From positions 804,735 through 868,734 of the forward strand of contig NZ_KK211100.1 of the NCBI RefSeq assembly GCF_000620305.1: 64,000 nt of DNA, in the 5' to 3' direction. The notes under the pieces were generated by a model. The model did not search any database. It was not told where the DNA came from and worked only from the letters and a program-made list of their open reading frames with translations. Below are positions 1 through 8,948 of the stretch, in pieces. Position numbers and translations under genes: made by a program. The number at the start of each line of letters is the position of its first letter. The stretch's first letter is position 1. The DNA is from Desulfitibacter alkalitolerans DSM 16504. Lineage in GTDB: Bacteria > Bacillota > DSM-16504 > Desulfitibacterales > Desulfitibacteraceae.

Positions 1-84
1 CCACGCACAAGTTCATTATCTTTCTTTACAGCAAAATCTATGCCATTCTTGTCTTTTAATGAATTTTATGAATAATTAATGATA

Positions 85-127
85 CAAAAAAGAAGAGTAA
101 TGAAATTTTTCATTGCTCTTCTTTTGC
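85..127 (-). terminator. Rho-independent terminator after the sigma-54 regulator
   Basis: A 16-bp stem (90-105 with 108-123, one G-U pair) has a 2-base loop. On the minus strand it is followed by a run of six T, so it fits as terminator of the regulator gene ending at 195. It also has T residues on the plus-strand side and may act in both directions. Confidence 0.75.
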
Positions 128-158
128 TAAATTCAAAACCGCAAGCTCAACTACATCT

Positions 159-186
159 ATCGGCAATGAATATAATCATTGCCGAT
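159..186. repeat. Perfect 11-bp inverted repeat downstream of the regulator
   Basis: ATCGGCAATGA (159-169) and TCATTGCCGAT (176-186) flank a 6-base loop just after the stop codon of the sigma-54 regulator. There is no T-run directly after it. A further partial copy (GCAATGATTAT on the minus strand) lies between it and the stop codon. It could stabilise the 3' end of the mRNA or be a protein site; the sequence does not decide. Confidence 0.5.
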
Positions 187-194
187 GAAAATAA

Positions 195-1949
195 TCATTG
201 CTTATACTTTTTTAGAATTTTAACTACGGTGGATTGGTCGATTTGCAGAACTTTTGCTGCTTTGTAGGTAGATTTATATAGTTCGTATGCCGTAGACACC
301 ATTTGCATTTCCAAATCCCTCTTGGCCTCTTTTAGAGGAAAAAGCCCACTACAAATGACCCTACCCTTTGACATAATCTCCCCAGTTAGCACTCCTGATA
401 TCAATTCATCACTTATAATTTCACTATTACTGGTCAAGACCAATCTTTCTAATACGTGCATTAACTCTCTAACATTTCCAGGCCACTCATACTTATGCAG
501 AATTTGTATAACTTCGAAAGATAGCTTCTTGTTTGTATTATATTGTTTATTTAATCTATTCAAGAAAAACTCTGTCAGAGGTATAATATCAGCTGTTCGT
601 TCTCTTAAAGGAGGAACTTTTATTGGAATAACATTAAGCCTATAAAATAAATCTTGACGAAATTTTTTTGCTTTCACCATAGCTTTCAGATCCCTGTTAG
701 TCGCTACAATGACACGGGTATCTATTTTGATTCTTTTTGTTCCGCCAACTCTAATTATCTCTCGGTCCTGTAAAAATTCTAAAAGCTTTACCTGTAGGCC
801 TAAAGACATTTCCCCAATTTCATCCAGAAATAAAGTTCCCTTTTGTGCAAGTTCAAATTTACCAGTTTTACCTTTTTGATTAGCACCGGTAAAAGCTCCA
901 CTTTCGTACCCGAAAAGTTCTGATTCTAATAAGTTTTCTGGGATCAATCCACAGTTTACCTTAACTAAAGGATATTTATTTCTATGACTTAAGTCATGTA
1001 GTAATCTAGTAATAACTTCTTTTCCCACGCCTGATTCACCCTGCACCATTACTGTTACACTAGTTGGTGCTATTTTCATAATCGTTTCTTTAATGTGCTT
1101 CATTTCTTCACTTTCGCAAACAAACTTATCTTCAATATATATTCTCTCTCGGAGCATTTTGATTTCCTGATTCTTGTGCTTTAATTCATTATCTTTCTTC
1201 GCAATTTCTTCATGTAGTTTGTTTATTTCCTGAACATTTTTAGAGGTGCAAATTACATAGACTAAATTCATATCTTCATCAAATACAGGAACTCCAGTAG
1301 CAAGGACGGTGGTTCCATTTTTTAATTTTTGTAAACTATTTTCTTTTCTCTTAGTACTAAGAACTTTCATTGTAATACTAGAAGAAATAATTTTTTCTTG
1401 TTCAAGATGTGCAACATGTTTATTAAGGACATCTTCAATCTTTACTCCACATACTCTTGCTGATTCAGGATTTAAAAATCGAACAAAACCATCTTTATCA
1501 GTGATTAAAATTTCCTCCTCGAAGGAATTAATAATTTTTTGATAGAAATGATTTCTCTGCTCTAGCTGTTGCAATAGTTCACTATAATGTTTTAAAATTT
1601 CTGGTTTTTTAATGATCCCAATTGGGTATTGATGTTCATTAACAACAACAATTAATTTCCCATTTTCTAATTGACTGAGTTTACTTTCAACTTCTTTTTT
1701 ATTAACTACAGTAAACTCCTCACCGGTTGCTATTTGATTTATTTCTGTATGTTCATTTATTTTTGAACACATTATAAAACTTGCCATGAGCTTATGTGTT
1801 GAGTACACCGCCATAACTTTCCCGTCTTCAATACATAATGCATAGCTCTTTATTGGATCAATTAAAACTTGAGCTAGGGCTTCCTTAAATTTTAAATTTT
1901 GGGAAAATATAAAAAACTCCTTGTTTCTAAAATCAAGAACATTAGTCAT
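195..1949 (-). CDS. Sigma-54-dependent transcriptional activator with PAS domain
   Basis: This 584-residue protein is an enhancer-binding activator that uses ATP to open sigma-54 promoters. The N-terminal ~130 residues resemble a ligand or CBS-like sensory region without an assigned family. A PAS domain follows at about 135-250, then a short coiled coil. The AAA+ domain starts near 280, with Walker A GESGVGKE (about 304-311), the sigma-54 contact loop GAFTGA (about 350) and Walker B GTLFLDEIGEM. The C terminus (about 545-584) is a Fis-like helix-turn-helix. The gene is monocistronic between two hairpin terminators. Its target is not shown by the sequence; sigma-54 activators often control a neighbouring operon, but the nearest one (ablA-ablB) has no convincing -24/-12 element. 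Confidence 0.93.
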   Translation of the reverse strand: MTNVLDFRNKEFFIFSQNLKFKEALAQVLIDPIKSYALCIEDGKVMAVYSTHKLMASFIMCSKINEHTEINQIATGEEFTVVNKKEVESKLSQLENGKLIVVVNEHQYPIGIIKKPEILKHYSELLQQLEQRNHFYQKIINSFEEEILITDKDGFVRFLNPESARVCGVKIEDVLNKHVAHLEQEKIISSSITMKVLSTKRKENSLQKLKNGTTVLATGVPVFDEDMNLVYVICTSKNVQEINKLHEEIAKKDNELKHKNQEIKMLRERIYIEDKFVCESEEMKHIKETIMKIAPTSVTVMVQGESGVGKEVITRLLHDLSHRNKYPLVKVNCGLIPENLLESELFGYESGAFTGANQKGKTGKFELAQKGTLFLDEIGEMSLGLQVKLLEFLQDREIIRVGGTKRIKIDTRVIVATNRDLKAMVKAKKFRQDLFYRLNVIPIKVPPLRERTADIIPLTEFFLNRLNKQYNTNKKLSFEVIQILHKYEWPGNVRELMHVLERLVLTSNSEIISDELISGVLTGEIMSKGRVICSGLFPLKEAKRDLEMQMVSTAYELYKSTYKAAKVLQIDQSTVVKILKKYKQ

Positions 1950-2015
1950 ATTTAATTTGACCCCCTGTTAATTCAAAGAAATTACCCTTATCTGCTACAA
2001 AATATTTAGATTTTG

Positions 2016-2063
2016 GTAAAAAAGTACCTAAGATAATTTCCATACTACTAGCCTTAGGTACTT
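2016..2063 (-). terminator. Rho-independent terminator after the flavoprotein gene
   Basis: A perfect 11-bp stem, AAGTACCTAAG (2022-2032) with CTTAGGTACTT (2053-2063), is followed on the minus strand by six T. It separates the flavoprotein gene from the sigma-54 regulator downstream. Confidence 0.85.
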
Positions 2064-2069
2064 ATCTAT

Positions 2070-2639
2070 TTATCCATTTATCTTTTTTATCAGCTTCGCC
2101 ACATTACCGGCAAATCTTTTTACCGTTTCCACTCCTTCTTTATCCTCAAGGGCCTCGCCGGGTGCTTTTCCAAAAACTATATTCCAGTAGGTGGAGCCTG
2201 GTACAATCATTTCATTTATAAAATAAAACATGAGCATCTCTTGATATGTAGTAGATAAACCTCCACGACGTGCAATAGCAATGGGTCCTCCTACCTTCCA
2301 GGATAGGAATCTGTCGGTACCATAGGAGACCATGCCAATTCTTTGAATGACATTCATTAAGTCACCCCTGGCTGTGCCAAAATATACAGGGGCGCCAATA
2401 ATAAAGCCTTCTGCTTCTTTTACCTTTTCCAGTATTTCATTTAGGCCATCATCTAAAACACATTTTTTCAACTCGGTACACTTTCTACAGGCTATACAGG
2501 CGTCAATTTTTTTACCTGCTAGAGATATAATCTCAGTTTCAAGCCCATTTTCCTGGATAGTTTTTTCGCACTCCATCATTATCTGCATTGTGTTACCATT
2601 TTTCTTTGGGCTTCCTGAAAGTAATACTACTTTAGCCAT
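2070..2639 (-). CDS. Iron-sulfur flavoprotein (NADPH-dependent FMN reductase family)
   Basis: This 189-residue flavodoxin-fold protein probably carries electrons in the anaerobic cytosol. The N terminus has the FMN phosphate loop SGSPKKNGNT. At about residues 48-62 is a compact cysteine cluster, CIACRKCTELKKC (CX2CX2CX5C). This matches the 4Fe-4S site of the iron-sulfur flavoprotein (Isf) family known from methanogens and clostridia. I chose the Met at 2639 because AGGAGG lies seven bases upstream; the frame is open for 11 more codons. A second member of the family lies at 8220-8774. The physiological partner cannot be read from the sequence. Confidence 0.88.
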   Translation of the reverse strand: MAKVVLLSGSPKKNGNTMQIMMECEKTIQENGLETEIISLAGKKIDACIACRKCTELKKCVLDDGLNEILEKVKEAEGFIIGAPVYFGTARGDLMNVIQRIGMVSYGTDRFLSWKVGGPIAIARRGGLSTTYQEMLMFYFINEMIVPGSTYWNIVFGKAPGEALEDKEGVETVKRFAGNVAKLIKKING

Positions 2640-2975
2640 ATTCAACCTCCTGACTTTTTTTGGTATGTCCACATTTTATCACATTGCAGCTAACATTCAA
2701 ATGTCAGGTATGATTATTTATTTGTTATTGCTAATTTGTTAAACTTTGCTGAATCATAAAAATATCTTATGCTTTCCTTGTAAAAATAGAATAATTTGTA
2801 GAAAGTAAATCTTGTCAGAGTAAATTATGTAGGGCAGGATATACTATGGAAAAATTCACAACAAGCTTATCTTTTATAATTAAGTTTATCCCTGGCATAA
2901 GTGTTAAATGGTGCTATTAAAAATTATATCATGCCTTATGAAGAAAGTTTAGAAGACAGTATAATGGAGGTTTTT

Positions 2976-4256
2976 ATGATGAAGACTTTCGCCAATGGAA
3001 AAGAACACAACTCTATAAAAATATGGAGACATGTTCCTTTAGAGAAATGGAATAGCTGGCAGTGGCAGCTAAAAAACCGCATCACATCTATTCATGAATT
3101 AAAAGAAGTTATAAACCTCACCAGGAAAGAAGAGGAAGGCATTAACAGGGCCCTTGAAAGCTTGAGGATGGCTATTACACCATATTATGCTTCTCTTATG
3201 GATCCCAATGATCCTACCTGTCCTGTAAGAAGACAGGCAGTACCGGTGTCTTTGGAATTACAAGACGGGGAATATGACCTTGAGGACCCACTCAATGAGG
3301 ATATAGATTCCCCTGTGCCTGGCCTAACTCATAGATATCCTGACAGGGTATTATTTCTTGTAACTGACCAGTGTTCAATGTACTGTAGGCATTGTACCCG
3401 TAAACGCCTTGCAGGAACCCATGATAAATCCATGCCCTCTAAACAAATAGAAGATGCACTAGAATACATTCGCCAGACCCCCATGATCCGTGATGTTATA
3501 TTGTCAGGTGGGGATAGCCTTTGTATATCCGACAAAAAATTAGACTATTTACTGGGAAAATTACGGGAGATATCTCATGTAGAAATAATAAGGATTGGCA
3601 CTAGAACACCTGTTGTCATGCCCCAGCGTATTACCAGTAATTTGTGTAATACTATTAAGAAACACCATCCAGTTTATCTAAATACACACTTTAACCATTC
3701 TAAAGAGATTACTGAAGCAGCAGTTAGCGCCTGTTCAATGCTTGCTGATGCCGGTATTCCCCTGGGAAACCAAACTGTGCTCTTAAAAGGCGTTAATGAC
3801 TGCCCTTATATTATTAAAGAACTAAACCATAAGCTTCTTCAAATGCGGATTAGACCATACTACATATATCAATGTGACCTGTCATCAGGCCTGGAGCAGT
3901 TTAGAACTTCTGTTGCCAAGGGGATTGAAATTATTGAACTTTTGAGAGGTCATACCTCTGGATTAGCTGTACCTACATATGTGGTTGATGCCCCTGGTGG
4001 TGGAGGAAAAATACCAGTGATGCCCCAATACCTTATTTCCCAGTCAGATGAAAAAGTCATCTTAAGAAATTATGAAGGGGTAATTACAGCTTATACAGAA
4101 CCAAAAAATAAAACCAGCAGCTGTGAAGCTTGTGAAGAATGCCAATATTCACCACGCAGTACCATGGTTGGTATTGAAAAACTGCTCAATAACCGTAAAT
4201 TAAACCTGGTTCCCAGGGGGAACCTAAGAGAAAAACGAAAGGAAAGATTTCACTAA
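2976..4256 (+). CDS. ablA: Lysine 2,3-aminomutase
   Basis: This 426-residue radical-SAM/PLP enzyme converts L-lysine to L-beta-lysine. The radical-SAM cluster motif CSMYCRHC (Cys 133, 137, 140) is intact. The PLP-binding lysine lies in GGGGKIP (about Lys 345). Acidic residues that contact the substrate amine in the clostridial enzyme are kept in QCDLS and VVDAPG, which favours lysine over glutamate as substrate. A C-terminal cysteine group, CEACEEC, matches the structural zinc site. The start at 2976 is set by GGAGG at 2966-2970; the frame stays open to 2901. The stop codon overlaps the next start by one base (TAATG), so the gene is translationally coupled to ablB. The pair makes the osmolyte N-epsilon-acetyl-beta-lysine. 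Confidence 0.93.
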   Translation: MMKTFANGKEHNSIKIWRHVPLEKWNSWQWQLKNRITSIHELKEVINLTRKEEEGINRALESLRMAITPYYASLMDPNDPTCPVRRQAVPVSLELQDGEYDLEDPLNEDIDSPVPGLTHRYPDRVLFLVTDQCSMYCRHCTRKRLAGTHDKSMPSKQIEDALEYIRQTPMIRDVILSGGDSLCISDKKLDYLLGKLREISHVEIIRIGTRTPVVMPQRITSNLCNTIKKHHPVYLNTHFNHSKEITEAAVSACSMLADAGIPLGNQTVLLKGVNDCPYIIKELNHKLLQMRIRPYYIYQCDLSSGLEQFRTSVAKGIEIIELLRGHTSGLAVPTYVVDAPGGGGKIPVMPQYLISQSDEKVILRNYEGVITAYTEPKNKTSSCEACEECQYSPRSTMVGIEKLLNNRKLNLVPRGNLREKRKERFH

Positions 4257-5170
4257 TGAAAATTGAAGAGATAATTTTTGATAAGGAAACTAAAACAAAA
4301 TTTTATGGGAAACTCCATGGAGTGCTTTTTAATAAAACAAATGAAGATTTTCAGGTATCTGAGTTTCTTGACTATACTAATGAACGTATCAAGGTGCTAG
4401 ATTATGAGTATTCTAAACTATCTTCTCTAATAGATTACCTGGATTTCATGGGAAAGGAAAATAACCTAAGCAAAATTCTGTTTAATGCACGAGAAAAGGA
4501 TTGGGAGAAGCTTCAAGCTGCAGGTTATTTATTAGAAGGTCAAATGAGAACCTACTTTAAAGGCAGCCCTGTATTCTGCATGTCCAGGTTTATGACTTCT
4601 AAAAGACAAACAAGTAATACAATACATAAAGAAAATGAAATCATTGAAAATATTTTAAAAAGCAAGGTTAAGCCGTTAAAAGGGGTGCTTCCTCCAACCG
4701 GTTATTCTGTTAAGACAGCTGCAAAAACTGATATAACTGAACTTATAAAATTATATGATGAGGTTTTTAGTACTTATCCAACTCCTTTAAAGGATCCAGC
4801 CTACTTAGATATGGTAATGGACAATAATGTTATCTTTAAAACCATCCTTTGGAAAGGGAAGATTGTTAGTGCAGCGTCAGCAGAAATGGATTTAAAAAAT
4901 CTAAATGCTGAGATAACTGACTGTGCCACACATCCAAGGTTTAGGAGCAATGGCCTTGTTAGCGTACTAATAAGTGAACTTGAAAAAGAAATGGCTAGTC
5001 GTGGTATTATTACACTTTATAGTCTTACCAGAGCCTTATCAAAGGGAATGAATATAGTTTTTTATAAATTTGGCTATAACCAGCAGGGAAAATTTATAAA
5101 TAATTGCCATATATGTAATAATTTTGAGAATATGAACTTGTGGGCGAAAGAGCTTGTTTTACTTCATTAG
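4256..5170 (+). CDS. ablB: Beta-lysine N-epsilon-acetyltransferase
   Basis: This 304-residue protein matches the GNAT-type AblB family in size, position and C-terminal fold. The acetyl-CoA-binding half lies at about 160-290, with the loop HPRFRSNGLVSVLI replacing the usual R/QXXGXG/A segment. It acetylates beta-lysine made by AblA, giving the compatible solute N-epsilon-acetyl-beta-lysine known from methanogens and some Firmicutes. It overlaps the ablA stop by one base, so the two are one operon. The N-terminal ~110 residues are typical of the family and not separately assigned. The assignment rests on the conserved gene pair plus the GNAT region. Confidence 0.9.
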   Translation: MKIEEIIFDKETKTKFYGKLHGVLFNKTNEDFQVSEFLDYTNERIKVLDYEYSKLSSLIDYLDFMGKENNLSKILFNAREKDWEKLQAAGYLLEGQMRTYFKGSPVFCMSRFMTSKRQTSNTIHKENEIIENILKSKVKPLKGVLPPTGYSVKTAAKTDITELIKLYDEVFSTYPTPLKDPAYLDMVMDNNVIFKTILWKGKIVSAASAEMDLKNLNAEITDCATHPRFRSNGLVSVLISELEKEMASRGIITLYSLTRALSKGMNIVFYKFGYNQQGKFINNCHICNNFENMNLWAKELVLLH

Positions 5171-5210
5171 TATATTTATTAATCTACTTCACAGGGTGAC
5201 CACGCCATTA

Positions 5211-5242
5211 GAAAAAGCGGCAGGTAAATATCTACACCTGCC
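5211..5242 (-). terminator. Terminator overlapping the methyltransferase stop codon
   Basis: GGCAGGT and ACCTGCC (5219-5225 and 5236-5242) form a 7-bp stem. On the minus strand it is followed by GCTTTTTC. The stem includes the last codons and the stop codon of the methyltransferase gene. It may also stop ablB transcripts arriving from the other side. Confidence 0.7.
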
Positions 5243-6104
5243 ATAAAAGCATGCCTATACGACTCTTGGTTTTCTTTACAACCTTATTTTCTGTATTTTT
5301 GTTTTTTTGGAGATAGTTTTCTACAGTGGCCTGGACTTCCGGGGTGATCTGGGTATACATGGCAATATGAGTAATGATCTCCTGGTAAACGTCCTCCAGA
5401 TCAACCTCTCTTTCACTATAATTTTCTTCAAAAAGTACATTGGGCAGGTAGCCCATTGCATACACAATATTAAAAGGATATATAATGTCTGGTGTGTAGG
5501 TTTTGTAATCCTCTCCTAATATCTCCCTGGCTATTGTCTCCTGAAGGGGATATTTTCTCGGTCCAGCAAAGCTGCTTATATAGCAGTAAGACTTTGATGC
5601 ATCAAGCATTTTCTTAATGGTATCCAGACTGTTAATTCCTGGAGACATGGAAGCAAAAACAAGGTCAAAATTTTTAAACCAGCCCATGGATTGCAAATCA
5701 ATATCTTCCCATTTCTCAGTAAAGGTTTGAATACTGGTAAGGTTTCTTTTGGCAGCTTCTTTTTCCAAAATCTCAATCATATTTTCAGCAGGGTCTAAAG
5801 CCCATACCTGGGCCCCCATTTCAGCAAAAGGTATGGCAAAGCTTCCAGGGCCAGACCCAATATCCAGTATTTTCATGCCCGGAGTAATCTCAAGGCTGCA
5901 TTTTGAGAAAAACTCTATAACAGAAAACCATCTCCTGGTCTTGGTTTCTCCACTGGTTTGCTTTGCATAGCCAGCAGCCCTTTTATTCCACCTATCAACA
6001 GGATATTCCTGATAGCCTGCAGCACCTATTTTTGAGCTTGATCTTCTTCTGGCTTTTTCCCATACATAATCCCAAAACTCTGCTTTTCTAATATCAATGT
6101 CCAT
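5232..6104 (-). CDS. Class I SAM-dependent methyltransferase
   Basis: This 290-residue protein has a Rossmann methyltransferase core. Motif I is LDIGSGPGSFAIPFAE (about 93-108), the acidic residue ending strand 2 lies in WALDPAENM, and a motif IV-like segment FDLVFASMSPG follows. The N-terminal ~80 residues (many Lys, Arg, Trp) and the C-terminal ~80 residues are extensions. The substrate is not recognisable; similar stand-alone methyltransferases act on small molecules. The ATG at 6104 follows AGAGGTG by six bases, so I prefer it over the GTG three codons upstream. Convergent with ablB; no operon partner is evident. Confidence 0.82.
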   Translation of the reverse strand: MDIDIRKAEFWDYVWEKARRRSSSKIGAAGYQEYPVDRWNKRAAGYAKQTSGETKTRRWFSVIEFFSKCSLEITPGMKILDIGSGPGSFAIPFAEMGAQVWALDPAENMIEILEKEAAKRNLTSIQTFTEKWEDIDLQSMGWFKNFDLVFASMSPGINSLDTIKKMLDASKSYCYISSFAGPRKYPLQETIAREILGEDYKTYTPDIIYPFNIVYAMGYLPNVLFEENYSEREVDLEDVYQEIITHIAMYTQITPEVQATVENYLQKNKNTENKVVKKTKSRIGMLLWQV

Positions 6105-6185
6105 TTTTTTCACCTCTGTATTATCTATAACACCTTATTTTTTTATTCTTCAATAGAAAACTGTTTGTTTTAATTCTTACTAAAG

Positions 6186-6905
6186 CTAACCAAAAACTAG
6201 CCAGAAGAACCGTCCCCCTGGTTGGAGGATATATAGCACTGCCAGGATGACAGGCTGATGCAGCAGATAGATTATTAAAGTTTTTTTGCCAATCATTGAA
6301 ACAGGATTGTTTTCCAGATTTATTCTGAAAAGACTCCTTTTTTCAGGATAAAGTATACGTGCTAGAAATATACCATATAAAAACAGGCCTGAATAGGGAA
6401 GGAGTGGATAGTAATCAAGGGCATAATAGCTGGGGGAGGTAAGCCCAATAAATAGTAAGTAGTCATGGGACATGGGTATTGTTAAAATAGCCTGTCCTAC
6501 CAGGATCATTATTGTTCCAGTCAGCAGCAGCAGAGAATTGTTTAGTTTTCTATAAACAGGATATAATAGAACACTTACTCCCAGGAAATGAAGTATGCCA
6601 AAGGCAATAAATACCTGCGGATCGTAAATGTATGTTGCAAGGGTAATGACCATGGCAACAGCCAGGATTTTCATTCCCCGCTTCCGGTTGTTCTTGCTGA
6701 AGCTGCAGGAAATGGCAGTGATAATAATAAACAGATAGGCTGCAGCCTTGCCTATGATAAAGACAATACCTGTGCTGTATTCAATAGGGAAATTATAAAA
6801 CTCATTCAAATCCCAGATGATATGAAAAAAAATCATAAGGATTAAAGCAATTCCCCTGAAAAAATCTATTTCCCCTACCCTGCCCATATTCATTGCTTGA
6901 GACAT
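6186..6905 (-). CDS. DUF1624-family integral membrane protein
   Basis: This 239-residue protein has about seven hydrophobic segments. Its N terminus, EIDFFRGIALILMIFFH, is the signature of the DUF1624 / heparan-alpha-glucosaminide acetyltransferase-like membrane family. These proteins are thought to move acyl groups across or at the membrane, but no activity can be assigned here. GGGGTGG lies seven bases before the ATG at 6905. The last dozen residues (QPGGRFFWLVFG) and the stop codon come from the small dispersed hairpin repeat at 6197-6225, so the native C terminus has been replaced or extended. Confidence 0.8.
   Translation of the reverse strand: MSQAMNMGRVGEIDFFRGIALILMIFFHIIWDLNEFYNFPIEYSTGIVFIIGKAAAYLFIIITAISCSFSKNNRKRGMKILAVAMVITLATYIYDPQVFIAFGILHFLGVSVLLYPVYRKLNNSLLLLTGTIMILVGQAILTIPMSHDYLLFIGLTSPSYYALDYYPLLPYSGLFLYGIFLARILYPEKRSLFRINLENNPVSMIGKKTLIIYLLHQPVILAVLYILQPGGRFFWLVFG
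6197..6225 (-). repeat. Dispersed hairpin repeat, copy 1 (stem type A)
   Basis: Stem AGCCAG (6199-6204) pairs with CTGGTT (6218-6223), with two further outer pairs. The 13-base loop AAGAACCGTCCCC lies at 6205-6217. It belongs to a family of five copies in this window (also near 17984, 26010, 39757 and 60185), all with GAACCGTCCCC on the plus strand. Here it encodes the C terminus of the DUF1624 protein. Confidence 0.8.
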
Positions 6906-7060
6906 TGTTTATCCACCCCGTCAATCTAATTCGTGCTAATTGTATTATACACCATATGGCAGTCCATGTGCCGAATTTAGCCAGGTTGTTCTTAGATAGT
7001 TTCCCAAGTTCCAATATTTGCGTTATAATAATGCTAATACAAAAGAAGGGAGAGCAGCTA

Positions 7061-7240
7061 ATGCGCAAAAAAAAGTATAAACAGCTTTTTATGATATTTG
7101 CTTTTGGCAACCTTGTACCCCTGGCCTTATTACTCATCATCCAGGGATATGACCCGAGGCCATTTTTAGCAATTTTTAATGTGATTATGATGTTTGTAAT
7201 TGGCTTTTACGTCATTAGAGACATTACCGGAAGGCTCTAA
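7061..7240 (+). CDS. Small two-helix membrane protein
   Basis: This 59-residue reading frame is preceded by GAAGGGAGAG about eight bases before the ATG. It encodes a basic N terminus (MRKKKYKQ), then two hydrophobic segments (about 8-24 and 32-50) separated by the polar turn QGYDPRPF. No family is recognised. It is divergent from the DUF1624 gene and may share the ~150-bp promoter region. The topology and clear ribosome site make it credible as a gene; function unknown. Confidence 0.6.
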   Translation: MRKKKYKQLFMIFAFGNLVPLALLLIIQGYDPRPFLAIFNVIMMFVIGFYVIRDITGRL

Positions 7241-7342
7241 TCCAACCCTTCTAATCCAACCCTAATATGCAAAATCTGCAAAACAATTGGACCGGACAAA
7301 ATATAGACAAAATATTAAGTTATTAAAGAGAGGTTTTAGTTA

Positions 7343-8233
7343 ATGGAAGAAAATAAACTATGGGGAGGTCTTAATAAACCTAACCTCAAGCCCCAGGAAG
7401 CAGATGTAACAATTATTGGGCTCCCATTTGATGAGGCCAGCAGCTATAGAAAAGGCTCAGCCCTGGCTCCTCAAAGACTGAGAGACATTTCATATCATAT
7501 CCCTCCATCTACAGAGGATGGTCAGCCCATATCAGGCCTTTCCCTTGTGGACATTGGGGACTGGTCACCTTTAGGATTAGGTCAAGAGAATTATTTTATG
7601 CAGGTAGAAGAAAAAGCTGCTGGGTTGTTTGGTAATACATTTCCCATTTTTATTGGTGGAGATCATTCAGTTACAATTCCCATACTAAGGGCTGTCAATA
7701 AGGTATACAGCGAACCTGTAGGTATAGTCCACCTGGATGCCCACCTGGATTTGTGCAGCATATTGGAAGGAAACAGCTTATCCCATGGCTGTACACTTAG
7801 AAGGGGGCTGGAGCTTGACTCCTTTTCATTAGAAAATACATATTTTATTGGCATTAGATCCTTTGAAACACAAGAATTAGACTTTATCAAGGACAAAAAA
7901 ATCAATATATATAATTCTCGACAGATTTTTGAAAAGGGAGCAATTGGCATTGCCAAGCATGTATCTGAAAAACTGTCTGCACTGCAAAAGGTTTATTTAA
8001 CAATTGATATTGATGTATTAGATCCTGCCTTTGCACCGGGAACTGGAACTCCCAAATCAGGTGGTATTAGCTCCCGGGAACTACTTGAAATGCTGAGAGT
8101 TTTATCTGAGCTTCCCCTCATTGGCATGGACATTGTGGAGCTTTCGCCACCCCTGGACTGTTCAGATATCACAGCTTTTGCAGCTCAAAGAACCATAACA
8201 GAAATTCTCGGACATTTAGCTAAAAAGCTTTAA
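7343..8233 (+). CDS. speB: Agmatinase / ureohydrolase family protein
   Basis: This 296-residue protein has all metal-binding motifs of the arginase/agmatinase superfamily: GGDHS (His about 108), DAHLD (about 131-135) and DIDVLDP (about 221-227), followed by GTGTP. These bind the two-manganese centre that hydrolyses a guanidino group to urea. The length fits agmatinase, which forms putrescine from agmatine, but formimidoylglutamase and guanidinobutyrase are close relatives and cannot be excluded. AGAGAGGT precedes the ATG. Its end overlaps the convergent flavoprotein gene by 14 bp. No other polyamine gene is nearby. Confidence 0.85.
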   Translation: MEENKLWGGLNKPNLKPQEADVTIIGLPFDEASSYRKGSALAPQRLRDISYHIPPSTEDGQPISGLSLVDIGDWSPLGLGQENYFMQVEEKAAGLFGNTFPIFIGGDHSVTIPILRAVNKVYSEPVGIVHLDAHLDLCSILEGNSLSHGCTLRRGLELDSFSLENTYFIGIRSFETQELDFIKDKKINIYNSRQIFEKGAIGIAKHVSEKLSALQKVYLTIDIDVLDPAFAPGTGTPKSGGISSRELLEMLRVLSELPLIGMDIVELSPPLDCSDITAFAAQRTITEILGHLAKKL

Positions 8234-8774
8234 GTATTTCTTTAAGCTCACTTAATTTCTCAGGTTTAGAGAGAATTTCGCCTGGTGCGTCAACCTTGCT
8301 TACAAGAAAGTCTAATTTATATTCCACATCCAGCATTTTGTAAAAATACTTGATGGTTTTTCTGGAACAGTCATGTACACCCTGGAGATTCATGCCGGCA
8401 GTTGAGATAAACATGCCTGGCCTTGTTGGCTTATCAGCATGCTTTAAAACGTATTTTCTGGCCCAGTACATTTGGGCCCTGTCAACCATGGCCTTGGCCA
8501 GGGCATTAATATTCATAGAAAAAACTGGTGCTGCTATTATTATTTTATCTGCATCCTCTATCTTTTGAAAAAGGCTCACCAGATCATCCTTGAATATACA
8601 TTTGCCTGTCTTGGAACATGCTTCACAGCCTATGCAAGGCTTAAAATCTAATTCTCTCAAGCTGACAGTTTCAGTCTTGTTTCCAGCCTGGGCCAAATAT
8701 TCAAGTGCTGTATCCAGCAAAATTGTACTGTTACCCCTGGGCCTGGGGCTGCAGGCAATACCTAAAATATTCAT
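8220..8774 (-). CDS. Iron-sulfur flavoprotein (NADPH-dependent FMN reductase family)
   Basis: This 184-residue flavodoxin-fold protein has the FMN loop SPRPRGNSTIL at the N terminus and a CX2CX2CX5C cluster, CIGCEACSKTGKC, at about 48-60. It is a paralogue of the protein at 2070-2639. An electron-carrier or reductase role is likely. AGGTTGAG lies shortly before the ATG. Its 3' end overlaps the convergent agmatinase gene. Confidence 0.87.
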   Translation of the reverse strand: MNILGIACSPRPRGNSTILLDTALEYLAQAGNKTETVSLRELDFKPCIGCEACSKTGKCIFKDDLVSLFQKIEDADKIIIAAPVFSMNINALAKAMVDRAQMYWARKYVLKHADKPTRPGMFISTAGMNLQGVHDCSRKTIKYFYKMLDVEYKLDFLVSKVDAPGEILSKPEKLSELKEILKAF

Positions 8775-8798
8775 AAACTCAACCTTTCTATTAATTTT

Positions 8799-8872
8799 GA
8801 TAAGCTTTATAGATATTGCAGCTATCTTGGAGCAAACAAAGCTGCTTGGATCTGCAGCTTATAAACTTTATC
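8799..8872. other. Structured intergenic element
   Basis: Between the divergent flavoprotein and DUF3784 genes lies a 74-base element with an outer 13-position stem: 8799-8811 pairs with 8860-8872 with one mismatch and one G-U pair. The interior has GC-richer short complements (GCAGCT with AGCTGC). It has no open reading frame. It could be a leader RNA of the gene at 8949, a small mobile palindrome, or a degraded element. Confidence 0.4.
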
Positions 8873-8948
8873 TTGTCATATGTATAGTGTAATAAATTTT
8901 GATATAATATTTAGCAAAACTTAAACCATAAAGGGGGAAGATGCTGCC

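Noticed and set aside
1-80. Gene end at the left window edge
   Set aside because: Short frames on both strands (for example NGIDFAVKKDNELVR on the minus strand) look protein-like but have no start codon or recognisable family, and the piece is too short to call.
2880-2925. Sigma-54 promoter before ablA (TGGCATAAGTGTTAAATGG)
   Set aside because: The -24 half fits, but the -12 half has no TTGC at the required spacing, so it is not called.
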